Below are positions 1-8,211 of a DNA stretch of 11,946 nt, piece by piece. The stretch lies in the NCBI GenBank assembly GCA_007123785.1, contig SLGL01000509.1, forward strand, positions 1 to 11,946, written 5' to 3'. How positions within the stretch are numbered: position 1 is the stretch's first letter; each line of letters starts with the position of its first letter. The translations under genes and the position numbers were made by a program. The notes under the pieces were generated by a model. That model ran no database searches, was not told the DNA's origin, and worked only from the letters and a program-made list of their open reading frames with translations. Source of the DNA: Balneolaceae bacterium. GTDB taxonomy: Bacteria; Bacteroidota; Rhodothermia; Balneolales; Balneolaceae.

Positions 1-2
1 AA

Positions 3-191
3 ACCGGCTATCTTTGCGAGCTGGGTGATATTGAATGCCTTGGGAGTTGTGCCACCAAGATCCTGACGGATGAAACCCTCCATCAAAAAATGGCCAATGC
101 CGCCCGAAAACGTGCCGAACTTTTCGAGATGGACAAAGTGGTTACACAATACGAAGAGTATTATAAGAGTGTGAAAGCAAGTCTCGGATAA
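3..191 (+). CDS. bshA: C-terminal end of BshA-type glycosyltransferase (partial)
   Basis: The reading frame enters from the left edge and ends in TAA at 189-191, leaving 62 residues. It reads GYLCELGDIECLGSCATKIL, then a helix, and ends in an FEMDKVVTQYEEYY segment. The G-[DV]-[IV]-E start, the helix and the closing QYE..Y pattern are typical of the C-terminus of N-acetyl-alpha-D-glucosaminyl L-malate synthase (BshA). BshA is a GT4-family enzyme that joins UDP-GlcNAc and L-malate in the first step of bacillithiol synthesis, in the cytoplasm. The nucleotide-binding and catalytic domains lie outside the window, so another GT4 glycosyltransferase is possible. The gene converges on the RND permease gene with only 10 bases between the stop codons. 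Confidence 0.65.
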   Translation, partial: TGYLCELGDIECLGSCATKILTDETLHQKMANAARKRAELFEMDKVVTQYEEYYKSVKASLG

Positions 192-192
192 T

Positions 193-216
193 TAACCCGG
201 GTTACCCGGTTATTTT
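193..216 (+). terminator. Compact hairpin terminator between convergent genes
   Basis: TAACCCGGG (193-201) pairs with CCCGGTTA (205-212) around a TTA loop with one bulged C, giving eight base pairs, followed by TTTT at 213-216. It lies just after the bshA stop and includes the stop codon of the opposing RND gene (202-204). The T-run is on the + side, so it fits termination of bshA. On the minus strand it lacks a good U-run. Confidence 0.45.
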
Positions 217-3200
217 CCGTTTGATTGAATCAAGAAATATGTACATACCCGGAATAATCAGCAGAGTCAAAACCGTTCCGACAATCAGGCCTCCGATTAC
301 CGTTATGGCAAGTGGCTGAAGCAACTCATACCCTTCACCAATGCCAATGGCAAGTGGCAGCATTCCAAAAATGGTTGTCAGTGTTGTCATCAAAATCGGC
401 CTGAAACGAACCATTCCGGCTTCAGTTACAGCTTCGAGGACAGAGTGTTTTGAATCCTTCCGATAGTTTTCAGCAAACTCCACCAGAAGAATAGCGTTAT
501 TCACAACGATGCCTACAAGAAAAATCAAACCAAGAAGAACGGAACCACTCAGCGGCAGGCCGGTCAGCCAGATGGCTCCTGCAACACCAATCAATGCGAA
601 TGGCAGTGATGAAATAATTACCAGCGGGCTGAACAGTTTTTCGTACTGAACTGCCATCACCACAAACACAAAAAAGATGGCAAGAATAATGGCCAGGTTC
701 AGTGAACGGGCAGATTCTTCTATCGCTTCCTGTTCTCCGGCGTAAATAATGCTGTACCCATCGGGCAGTTCAAATCCCTGCATAGCTTCCTGAATACGCT
801 CTCCCACCTGCCCAATGGTGGCCTGATTCAGATCCACAGTAGTATTCACCCAAACCACTCGTATCTGGTTGAAACGTTCGATATGAGCCGGCCCTGTGGT
901 TTCCTCAAATGAAACAAAGTGGCCAAGCGGCACCGTTTGTCCTGCCATATTGCTGACAGGTATCTGATTCAACCCCTCCGTAGTACCGGTTATCTCACGC
1001 GGATATCGAACCCGGATATTGTACTCAAAGCCTCCTTCCACATACCGTGTTGGCACGATTCCCTCCACAGCATTGTTCAGCACACGGGCAATCTGCCCGG
1101 AAGAAATATTATACTGCGATGCACGCTCCTCATCCACGTGAATAATCAGTTGCGGAACCCGCTCATCCCGTCCTATCTGGATGCTTCCGATCCCCTCAAT
1201 TCCCTCAAGCTGGCGAAACACATTCCGGGCGTTTTCTTCGAGCAGATCCAGGTCCTGCCCCACGATTCCCACTGCGATATCAGCCTCAACCAGGCTCGTC
1301 TGAAGGCCTTCAATTCTCGGGCCGCGAATTCTCTGGGTAACAAAGGGGAGTCCCAGCTCAGATACTTTTTGCGAAAACTCCGATGTCCACTGTTCGGCCG
1401 GATATCCGCGCCGTTCGGAATGCGGAACGAGCTGGACCACCATATCAATCATGCCTCCCCGAATGGAAAGCTGTCCGCCCCGGAAATAGCCGCCTGCGGT
1501 CATATACACATTTTCCACATGAGGCATCTCCCCGATCGCTTCATCAATGATATCAGCCACCTCGTTTGTCGGTTCGATGGATGTACCCGAGGGTAATGTA
1601 AACCGCATGGTGATCCGTCCGTCATCTACAGCAGGCAAAAATTCCGTGCCAATTCCGCGAATCAGAAAAACAGACCCTGCCAGCAGAATAATGGCAGCAA
1701 TCAGGAAAAGCAGGTTTCGCTGAAGAATCCGTACAAGCACCCACTTGTAGCCATTCCTTACTATATCGAAACCGCGGTTAAAACCGCGAATCACGAACGT
1801 AGCAGAAAGCCCGCTTGATGAAGATGTTTTTCCGAACATCGCAGAGAGGGTGGGTACCAGCGTAACCGCACCTGCCAGAGAAGCGATAATGGCAAAAGCG
1901 ATAGTGAAAATCAGTTCACGGAAAAGGAGAGCTGCAAGGCCGGTGATCAAAAGAAACGGGAGTACTGCTGCAAGGTTTGTCATGGTGCCGGCTACCACGG
2001 CCGAGAGCACTTCCCGTGCCCCGTCATGCGCAGAATCTTTGGATGATTTACCCAGTTCATCCTGATGCCGGAAAATATTTTCGAGCATCACGATGGCATT
2101 ATCAATTAATAATCCCACACCCAGCGCCAATCCGCCAAGACTCATGATATTCAGGGTCAGTCCGCTCAGTGCCATTAGTACAAAAGTGGTTATAATGGCC
2201 ACCGGAATCATCAAAATAATGATTAGTGAACGTCTCAGGCTTCCCAGGAAAAGAATAATCACCCCCATGGCAAGAAAGCCTCCTAAAACAGCAGCCATGG
2301 TTACCGATTCTATGGAGTTCGTGATAAAAAAGGATTCATCCCGAATCGTTTCATATTCGATATCGGGAGTAATAAAACCGGAATTACGCAGATTTTGGAG
2401 TTGATTTTTCAGCCCCTCAATCACCTCCACAGTATTAGCCTGCGGCTGCTTCATAATTGAGACCTGCACCGATTCCTCTCCGTTCAGAAATGCAAAAAGC
2501 CGCTGTTCCCGGTGGCTGTCGGTTACCGTTGCAATATCGGAAAGTTTAATGGAGCGGCTGGCAGCAGCAAGCGGAATAACCGTATTTGCCACATCGGCTT
2601 CGGAACGGTAGCGTGTTTCTGTCCGTGCCAAAATATCATATTCGTAGGAAGTAATATTCCCTACGGCCTGATCTACATTTCGTCCTGCCAGTATATCGCT
2701 GACCTGTTCCAGCGTCAGTCGGTATGAACGGAGCCGCTCTGGGTCGATTGCCACATCGATCTCACGCTCTTTCCCTCCGGCAACTTCCACCGCACCAACC
2801 CCGGAAACCGTTAAAAGCTGCGGCATCAGCTGCTGATCCACCCAGTCTCTAACCTCGATTGCTGATCTTACAGGTGAAGAGATGGCAAGTTCAAATACGG
2901 GATCGAGAGAGGGATCCATCTTAAAAATCCGAGGAGGATCAATCCCGTCGGGCAATTCCGTTCTGGCCCGTTCAAGCTGGCGGCTGGCATCCTGCAGGGC
3001 CAGGTCAATATCCGTATCGTAATCAAAATACATTTCCACATAGCTTCGCCCCTCAGATGCCCTGCCATGAATTTCCCGAAGATTTTCTGTAGCTGAGAGA
3101 TTTCGTTCCAGCGGTCTTGTAATCTGCTCCTCAATCACTTCAGGAATTACACCGGGATAGTTCACCACAACCCGTATATGAGGATAATCGATTTGCGGAA

Positions 3201-3348
3201 GTAAATCTACAGGCAGCCTTCCCATGAACAATATTCCCAGCACAATCACCACCGACGTGATCGCAATTGTACTCACAGGGCGCCGGATGGCCCAGGATGA
3301 AATACCCCGCTCTTGCTGATGAATTTCGTTGGATTCGTTCTGTTCCAT
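202..3348 (-). CDS. RND efflux permease, HAE-like (AcrB/MdtC superfamily)
   Basis: This 1048-residue protein is an inner-membrane proton-driven pump that works with the adaptor encoded just upstream and with an outer-membrane channel not seen here. The length is standard for the family. Visible hallmarks are the N-terminal cytoplasmic tail with SWAIRRPVST before TM1, the LPVDLLPQIDYP loop, large periplasmic loops (about 45-340 and 570-890), and a twofold repeat. Central TM segments include GVGLLIDNAIVMLEN (411-424) and GIVVNNAILLVEF (944-956). By eye against AcrB, D416 matches D407, the second aspartate (D408) is Asn417, the TM10 lysine (K940) is Asn950, and the TM11 arginine (R971) is R983. 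The extra acidic residue of heavy-metal RND pumps in TM4 is missing, so a drug, lipid or other organic substrate is more likely than a metal. The substrate cannot be read from sequence. Translation starts 8 bp after the adaptor stop. Confidence 0.93.
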   Translation of the reverse strand: MEQNESNEIHQQERGISSWAIRRPVSTIAITSVVIVLGILFMGRLPVDLLPQIDYPHIRVVVNYPGVIPEVIEEQITRPLERNLSATENLREIHGRASEGRSYVEMYFDYDTDIDLALQDASRQLERARTELPDGIDPPRIFKMDPSLDPVFELAISSPVRSAIEVRDWVDQQLMPQLLTVSGVGAVEVAGGKEREIDVAIDPERLRSYRLTLEQVSDILAGRNVDQAVGNITSYEYDILARTETRYRSEADVANTVIPLAAASRSIKLSDIATVTDSHREQRLFAFLNGEESVQVSIMKQPQANTVEVIEGLKNQLQNLRNSGFITPDIEYETIRDESFFITNSIESVTMAAVLGGFLAMGVIILFLGSLRRSLIIILMIPVAIITTFVLMALSGLTLNIMSLGGLALGVGLLIDNAIVMLENIFRHQDELGKSSKDSAHDGAREVLSAVVAGTMTNLAAVLPFLLITGLAALLFRELIFTIAFAIIASLAGAVTLVPTLSAMFGKTSSSSGLSATFVIRGFNRGFDIVRNGYKWVLVRILQRNLLFLIAAIILLAGSVFLIRGIGTEFLPAVDDGRITMRFTLPSGTSIEPTNEVADIIDEAIGEMPHVENVYMTAGGYFRGGQLSIRGGMIDMVVQLVPHSERRGYPAEQWTSEFSQKVSELGLPFVTQRIRGPRIEGLQTSLVEADIAVGIVGQDLDLLEENARNVFRQLEGIEGIGSIQIGRDERVPQLIIHVDEERASQYNISSGQIARVLNNAVEGIVPTRYVEGGFEYNIRVRYPREITGTTEGLNQIPVSNMAGQTVPLGHFVSFEETTGPAHIERFNQIRVVWVNTTVDLNQATIGQVGERIQEAMQGFELPDGYSIIYAGEQEAIEESARSLNLAIILAIFFVFVVMAVQYEKLFSPLVIISSLPFALIGVAGAIWLTGLPLSGSVLLGLIFLVGIVVNNAILLVEFAENYRKDSKHSVLEAVTEAGMVRFRPILMTTLTTIFGMLPLAIGIGEGYELLQPLAITVIGGLIVGTVLTLLIIPGMYIFLDSIKRKITG

Positions 3349-3356
3349 TCTGCTGC

Positions 3357-4436
3357 TTAGTTGCGAAAACCATGACGGCGGAATGTTCCGACAACACGAA
3401 CAGAAGAACCATCTTCCAGTGCATCGAGATTGGCTGCCGCCACTTTCATTTCCTCTTCAAGGCCCGATAAAATTTCTGCATATCCGCTTCGCCGAATGCC
3501 AATTTCCACCTCTGTGAGTGATACATTTCCCTCTTGCTCGTTCACGACAAAAATGTAGGTTTGCCCGTCACGTTCTGTAATCGTTTCAGAAGGTACTGTA
3601 AGAACATTTCTTCTTTTATCCGGTGTGAAGGTGGTTCTGGCCAGATAACCGGGACGAATAACGGGCTTATCCTCATCCTGATCGATTTCAACCTCAACTG
3701 TAAATAAACGGGTTTCGGGATCAGCATCGGGAAAGATCCGGCGAATACTCCCTCTGAACACCCGGTCGGGGTATACATCCAGTTTTATATCTACACCCTG
3801 GCCTTCTTCAAGTCCGGCAAGATTCATTTCAGACACTCCCGGACGCACTACAAGCAGGTCGAGATCCGCAATTGTAAACATGCGCTCATTTTCAGAAATG
3901 TTATTTCCCACTTCAATCAGCCGGGTTGTCACCACGGCATCCATTGGGGCCCTGATCTCACCGTACTCAATAAAAAGTTCCAGCAATTCGATATCACTTT
4001 TGAGTTGTTCGAAGTCGCGTTCGGCAGTCAGGAATTCAGCACGGGTAGCTGCATCGCGTTCCAACAGCTGTCTTGTGCGATTATAAACATCTTCAGTTTC
4101 AACCAGCGCAGCCTGGGCTCTTCGAAGTTCAGTTTCCTGTTGGCGCACATCCAATCTGGCCATGACATCGCCCCGGGATACCGCGTCCCCTTCTTCGAAA
4201 TTCACCTCTTCAATCAAACCGCTCATGCGGGCAGCAACATACACTCGTCTATAAGCCATCACTTCCGCTGATACTGTAAACTCCGATGAAATGTCTCTCG
4301 GCTCGGCGGTTGCTGTAGTAATAGAAACAGCCGAAGCACCATTCTGACTCTCTGATGAATCTTCCCCGCAGCTGCTGAACAGCAGCACGATTGTCACTGC
4401 CACCAACATTGTCCGGCAGTAATAGATCTGTTTCAT
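3357..4436 (-). CDS. RND efflux periplasmic adaptor (membrane-fusion lipoprotein)
   Basis: This 359-residue protein bridges the RND permease and an outer-membrane factor in the periplasm. The N-terminus has a hydrophobic segment ending in LLFSSC, with Cys23 followed by a Ser/Glu/Asp-rich linker, which reads as a signal-peptidase-II lipoprotein signal. Domains follow the HlyD/AcrA order: first half of the lipoyl (barrel-sandwich) domain at about 64-97 (ARMSGLIEEVNFEEGDAV), an alpha-helical hairpin rich in Glu, Arg and Gln at about 98-157, the second lipoyl half at about 158-190 (GEIRAPMDAVV), a beta-barrel at about 195-265, and a membrane-proximal domain to the end. It is first in the operon, with the permease 8 bp downstream. 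No TolC-like gene accompanies the pair, so a shared outer-membrane channel encoded elsewhere is inferred. Confidence 0.92.
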   Translation of the reverse strand: MKQIYYCRTMLVAVTIVLLFSSCGEDSSESQNGASAVSITTATAEPRDISSEFTVSAEVMAYRRVYVAARMSGLIEEVNFEEGDAVSRGDVMARLDVRQQETELRRAQAALVETEDVYNRTRQLLERDAATRAEFLTAERDFEQLKSDIELLELFIEYGEIRAPMDAVVTTRLIEVGNNISENERMFTIADLDLLVVRPGVSEMNLAGLEEGQGVDIKLDVYPDRVFRGSIRRIFPDADPETRLFTVEVEIDQDEDKPVIRPGYLARTTFTPDKRRNVLTVPSETITERDGQTYIFVVNEQEGNVSLTEVEIGIRRSGYAEILSGLEEEMKVAAANLDALEDGSSVRVVGTFRRHGFRN

Positions 4437-4465
4437 ATCAATAATTCAGGTAAGATTAAAATTAG

Positions 4466-4484
4466 TGTCATTTTATTGTTGACA
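4466..4484. promoter_or_regulatory. Possible operator: inverted repeat upstream of the efflux operon
   Basis: TGTCA (4466-4470) and TGACA (4480-4484) form an inverted repeat with a 9-base spacer, 30-48 bases upstream of the adaptor start codon (4436, minus strand). The spacing resembles sites bound by TetR-type repressors, which often control RND operons. No regulator gene is present nearby, and five-base arms in an AT-rich leader can arise by chance. The rest of the 125-bp gap (4437-4561) shows no confident promoter. Confidence 0.25.
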
Positions 4485-4561
4485 TTACATTCGTTGTACT
4501 TAGAAAAAATTTCCTCTGTAAATGAGACGTATATTTTTTTAACGGTTTGAATTTATTTCGG

Positions 4562-6493
4562 TTAACCCAATTGATCAGCATCTCCACGCTTCAGCAGACG
4601 AAGCCCGTTCAGAACAACCAGAAGTGTACTCCCTTCGTGGCCGATCACTCCTGCTGTGAGTGGCAAATCAATCAGAAACACACCGGCCAAAAGCATGATG
4701 ATCACTCCCATACTAAATATAATGTTCTGCCAGACCACCCGCTTTGATTTTCTGGAAAGCCAGAGCAAATAAGGCAGTTTCGTCAGGTCGTCGCCCATCA
4801 GTACCACATCGGCCGTTTCGAGGGCCACATCAGTACCGGCGGCTCCCATCGCAATACCAAGGTCACTAACAGCCAGTGCAGGCGCATCGTTGACACCGTC
4901 TCCCACCATCGCCACTGTACCTTCCTTTTTCAGTTTTTCCATGATATGTACTTTTTCTTCGGGCAGCAGATCGGCATGAACTTCATCAATATCCAGCTCA
5001 GCAGCAATGGCATCGGCCACTCCCTGGTTATCTCCGGTCAGCATCACAATCTTTTTAACACCCATTTTCCGAAGTGCCGCAATCGTTTGTCTTGCCCGGG
5101 GACGCACCTCATCGGCCAGGGCAACTACACCAATCGGTTGCCCGTCTTCCACCACAAACACCACGGTTTTTCCTTCTTTTCTTAAAGCTTCAGCCTGTTC
5201 AGTCACCCCGGAATTCCACCCATTCAGCGAACTCTCAAACATTTTTAGATTGCCAACAGCAACCATTTTACCTTTCCATTCTGCCTGAACTCCTTTCCCC
5301 GGCGTAGCCTGCATATCGCTTACTTCGAACGGTTCAAGCTTCATTTCACCGGCTTTTTCCAGGATCGCTTCGGCCAGATGATGCTCGGAATACATCTCAC
5401 ATCCGGCGGCCATTTTCATGACATATTCCTGAGCTTCCCGGGTTGAATCCGGTTGCCCGTTCATTTTGTTGAGACTGACAACATCTGTCACTTTCGGAGT
5501 TCCGGGTGTGAGTGTCCCTGTTTTGTCGAACGCGATTATATTGATCCCCACAGTCTGTTCAACATGTGCGCCACCCTTGAACAAAATTCCATTTTTTGCC
5601 CCATTTGCAATGGCCGAGATGATCGACGCTGGTGTACTGATAATCAGAGCACAGGGCGATGCCACCACCAGAACCGTCATCGCCCGATAGAATGTGGAAT
5701 CAAAATCGTGACCAAGCAACAGCCAGGGAATCAAAATCAGCAAAATAACAGACACAACCACGGTGATGGCGTAGCGCGGCTCGAAGGTATCCAGAAAACG
5801 CTGGGTTTTGGCTTTGTTTTTCTGAGCACTTTCTACCAGTTCGATAATTTTGGCCACTGTGGTATCTTTGGCCGGTTTGGTTACCTCAATTTCAATAACA
5901 CCGTTTTCGTTGAGGGTGGCTGCAAAAACAGAATCTCCGGGTTCTTTCGAAACGGGTACACTTTCTCCGGTAATGGTGGCCTGATCCACCGTTGTTTGTC
6001 CGCTGACGATTTTTCCGTCAATGGGAATATGTTCGCCCGGTTTCACGATCACAACCTGCCCCACTTCCAGCTGTTCAATCGGCACGAACTCTTCCCGGCC
6101 GTCCGAATGTTTCAGCAAACCTTTGGAGGGACGCAGTTTCAGAAGTGAATGGATTGCGGTTCGGCTTTTTCCCAATGCATAACTTTCCAGCGAGCCACTC
6201 AGCGAAAAAAGAAACAGAAGAATCGCTCCTTCCACCCACTGCCCCAGAATAGCTGCGCCAATGGCAGCAGCAATCATCAGAAAATCGATGTTGAATTCCA
6301 GTTTCCGCAGATGCTGGATCGTTTCAAGAAATCCATGATATCCCCCCGTACCGTACGAAATCAGATAAAAAATAGTCGCAATTTGAGCAGGCAGAAAACC
6401 GGTGTACTCTGCCACGGCTCCCAGTACAAGTGAGAGCGCACAGGCAACAGTGAGCCAGGTTTGACCGGTACCGTGTGAGTGATGATGGCCCAT
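4562..6493 (-). CDS. P1B-4-type metal-transporting P-type ATPase (Co/Zn/Fe export)
   Basis: This 643-residue inner-membrane pump uses ATP to export transition-metal ions. The P-type core is complete: TGES actuator loop (175-178), DKTGT with phosphorylated Asp323, TGDN (486-489) and GDGVNDAPAL (531-540). The membrane metal site is SPC (279-281) rather than CPC, and the last membrane region has HEGST (619-623). These two motifs together mark the P1B-4 subgroup (CoaT/CtpD/PfeT-like), whose members transport Co2+, Fe2+ or Zn2+. Like that group it has no N-terminal heavy-metal-associated domain, only a short His-rich start (MGHHHSHG). One oddity is EHH at 370-372, where the nucleotide-binding domain usually has a His-Pro pair. 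No metal-responsive regulator is adjacent. The 144-bp gap on its upstream side (6494-6637) holds no feature I can call. Databases may label it cadA/zntA, but the motifs argue against a CPC-type Cd/Zn/Pb pump. Confidence 0.92.
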   Translation of the reverse strand: MGHHHSHGTGQTWLTVACALSLVLGAVAEYTGFLPAQIATIFYLISYGTGGYHGFLETIQHLRKLEFNIDFLMIAAAIGAAILGQWVEGAILLFLFSLSGSLESYALGKSRTAIHSLLKLRPSKGLLKHSDGREEFVPIEQLEVGQVVIVKPGEHIPIDGKIVSGQTTVDQATITGESVPVSKEPGDSVFAATLNENGVIEIEVTKPAKDTTVAKIIELVESAQKNKAKTQRFLDTFEPRYAITVVVSVILLILIPWLLLGHDFDSTFYRAMTVLVVASPCALIISTPASIISAIANGAKNGILFKGGAHVEQTVGINIIAFDKTGTLTPGTPKVTDVVSLNKMNGQPDSTREAQEYVMKMAAGCEMYSEHHLAEAILEKAGEMKLEPFEVSDMQATPGKGVQAEWKGKMVAVGNLKMFESSLNGWNSGVTEQAEALRKEGKTVVFVVEDGQPIGVVALADEVRPRARQTIAALRKMGVKKIVMLTGDNQGVADAIAAELDIDEVHADLLPEEKVHIMEKLKKEGTVAMVGDGVNDAPALAVSDLGIAMGAAGTDVALETADVVLMGDDLTKLPYLLWLSRKSKRVVWQNIIFSMGVIIMLLAGVFLIDLPLTAGVIGHEGSTLLVVLNGLRLLKRGDADQLG

Positions 6494-6637
6494 AAATTTT
6501 CAGCTTTTCTTTACTTTTAATTCTGAATTCGAAGAGTTATCGAAAGATTCAATACATTGGCTGGTTTTGTCATTAACTGCATTCGAGGAGCCATTTATAT
6601 AATACGTTTTTTGCGGCGGAAAGGTGTTCAAAGTGGA

Positions 6638-8059
6638 TTAACTGTTTAAAATTTCGGGATTATCCACCCAGGAACTGGCATCTTCAACAAGTTTCCGGGC
6701 CATTTCCAGGCGGGGTGCTTCAGAGTAGATTCTCAGTACCGGTTCTGTTCCAGACTGGCGCACCAGCAGCCAGGATCCATCTTCCATCAGATGTTTGATT
6801 CCGTCTGTAAAATCCCAATCCACAACCTGAATTCCTGCTATTTTTTTCAAACGTTTATTTTGGCAGTAGTTCGTCATAGCAGTTTTTTTGTGATCCTCAG
6901 TTAAAATATCGTTTCGGAAGTATTGATGGTTGCCATATTCATCAAACAGTCCTTGCACCAGCTCACTGAGCTTTTTCTCTGTGGCCGCCATCATCTCGGC
7001 GATCAGCAGGCCGATAAAGATTCCATCACGCTCGGGCAGATGCCCTTTCACAGCAATTCCGCCGGACTCCTCCCCTCCCACCAGCACATTTCCGCTGATG
7101 ATTTTTTCACCGACATATTTGAATCCGATGGGGGTCACTTCTAATGGCAACCCATATTTTTCGGCCTGCCGATTCAGCATATCGGTCGTGGAAACCGTTT
7201 TTACGATTGCTCCATCCATTTTTTTCTTCCCGTGCAGATATTCCACCAAAAGGCTCAGAATCTGATGTGAACTTACAAATTCCCCACACTCATCTATCAT
7301 CCCGATGCGGTCGGCATCCCCGTCATTTGCCAGGCCGATATCACAGCCGGTTTTCACCACAAGCTCAGACAACTGGCCCAGCTTGCTTTCAATCGGTTCA
7401 GGAGCCGTACCCCCAAAAAGAGGATCGCGGACATTGTTAATCTCTTCCACATTATTTCCGATCAGCTCTTTTACAAGTCCGCTTCCCGATCCGAACATCG
7501 GATCATGGGCAATACGCAAACCGCTTTTTTCTATATTTTTGATATCGATTTTTTTCCGTATTGAATCAAGATAACCCTCCACAAGATTCATTTCGCGAAT
7601 CAGTCCGGCCCTCAAACAGTCATGATATGTTTTAGTATGAATCGGGGTGTCTATTTCCGAGAGATGCTTTTCTACTGCTTGTATCTGACCCGGTTTTGCT
7701 GATCCGCCAAAAGGGGGTTTTATTTTGAAGCCGTTGTACTCCGGCGGGTTGTGGCTGGCCGTGATAACGATGCCCACTGCATCAAACTCTTTTGCACCCC
7801 AACTAATCGCTGGTGTCGGGATAATCCGGTTCGACATTCGCACCGGAATCTCCATCGCCGCAAAAACTGTAGCAGCGTGTTCGGCAAATTCCCTGCTCAA
7901 AAAACGGGCATCATAGCCGATCAACACACCGTTCGAACCAACCTTTTCTTCCAGTATCCATCGGGCCACAGCCTGCGATACAAGATTCACATTTTCAAAC
8001 GTGTACTGTTCAGCAATAATGGCGCGCCATCCGTCTGTACCGAATTTTATTGGCTTCAT
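6638..8059 (-). CDS. Phosphoglucomutase/phosphomannomutase family protein
   Basis: This 473-residue cytoplasmic enzyme of the alpha-D-phosphohexomutase superfamily moves phosphate between C1 and C6 (or C1 and the other position) of hexose phosphates, feeding glycogen, nucleotide sugar or envelope polysaccharide synthesis. All four domain signatures are in order: FGTDGWRA at 6-13, the phosphoserine loop TASHNP at 100-105 (Ser102), the Mg-binding loop DGDADR at 246-251, the sugar-specificity loop GGEESGG at 328-334, and the phosphate-binding loop RQSGTEPVLR at 434-443. GEESGG is compatible with glucose or mannose substrates. The length matches the bacterial PGM/PMM class. GlmM is less likely given the specificity loop but is not excluded. 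It is transcribed divergently from the porin, with 151 bp between start codons. Confidence 0.9.
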   Translation of the reverse strand: MKPIKFGTDGWRAIIAEQYTFENVNLVSQAVARWILEEKVGSNGVLIGYDARFLSREFAEHAATVFAAMEIPVRMSNRIIPTPAISWGAKEFDAVGIVITASHNPPEYNGFKIKPPFGGSAKPGQIQAVEKHLSEIDTPIHTKTYHDCLRAGLIREMNLVEGYLDSIRKKIDIKNIEKSGLRIAHDPMFGSGSGLVKELIGNNVEEINNVRDPLFGGTAPEPIESKLGQLSELVVKTGCDIGLANDGDADRIGMIDECGEFVSSHQILSLLVEYLHGKKKMDGAIVKTVSTTDMLNRQAEKYGLPLEVTPIGFKYVGEKIISGNVLVGGEESGGIAVKGHLPERDGIFIGLLIAEMMAATEKKLSELVQGLFDEYGNHQYFRNDILTEDHKKTAMTNYCQNKRLKKIAGIQVVDWDFTDGIKHLMEDGSWLLVRQSGTEPVLRIYSEAPRLEMARKLVEDASSWVDNPEILNS

Positions 8060-8195
8060 AAAATTTATATTTCGTGCTTGATTATCTTATTTTCCTGTAA
8101 ACGCTGTTAAAGTACGGCAACACAGAGATTTTATCTAATCTGAAAAGTGGTTCTGTCCCCGATTCATGTTGCCATCATTGTTAAATTCTACAGAG

Positions 8196-8211
8196 ACTAA
8201 CTAACTAACTA
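8196..8211 (+). repeat. Four ACTA tetranucleotide repeats abutting the porin start codon
   Basis: ACTA is repeated four times without interruption and its last base is the A of the porin ATG. It occupies the position where a ribosome-binding site would be, and no purine-rich Shine-Dalgarno sequence is visible. Lack of one is common in Bacteroidota-type genomes. Copy-number change here would alter the leader and not the reading frame. The rest of the divergent gap (8060-8195) contains no promoter that I can call with confidence. Confidence 0.6.

Noticed and set aside
919..1596. 225-codon open frame on the + strand inside the RND permease
   Set aside because: It lies antisense to a fully conserved permease and its translation shows no domain, so it is a shadow of the real gene.
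5453..6148. 231-codon open frame on the + strand inside the P-type ATPase
   Set aside because: Antisense to conserved ATPase motifs with a low-complexity, Cys/His/Asn-rich translation typical of a shadow frame.
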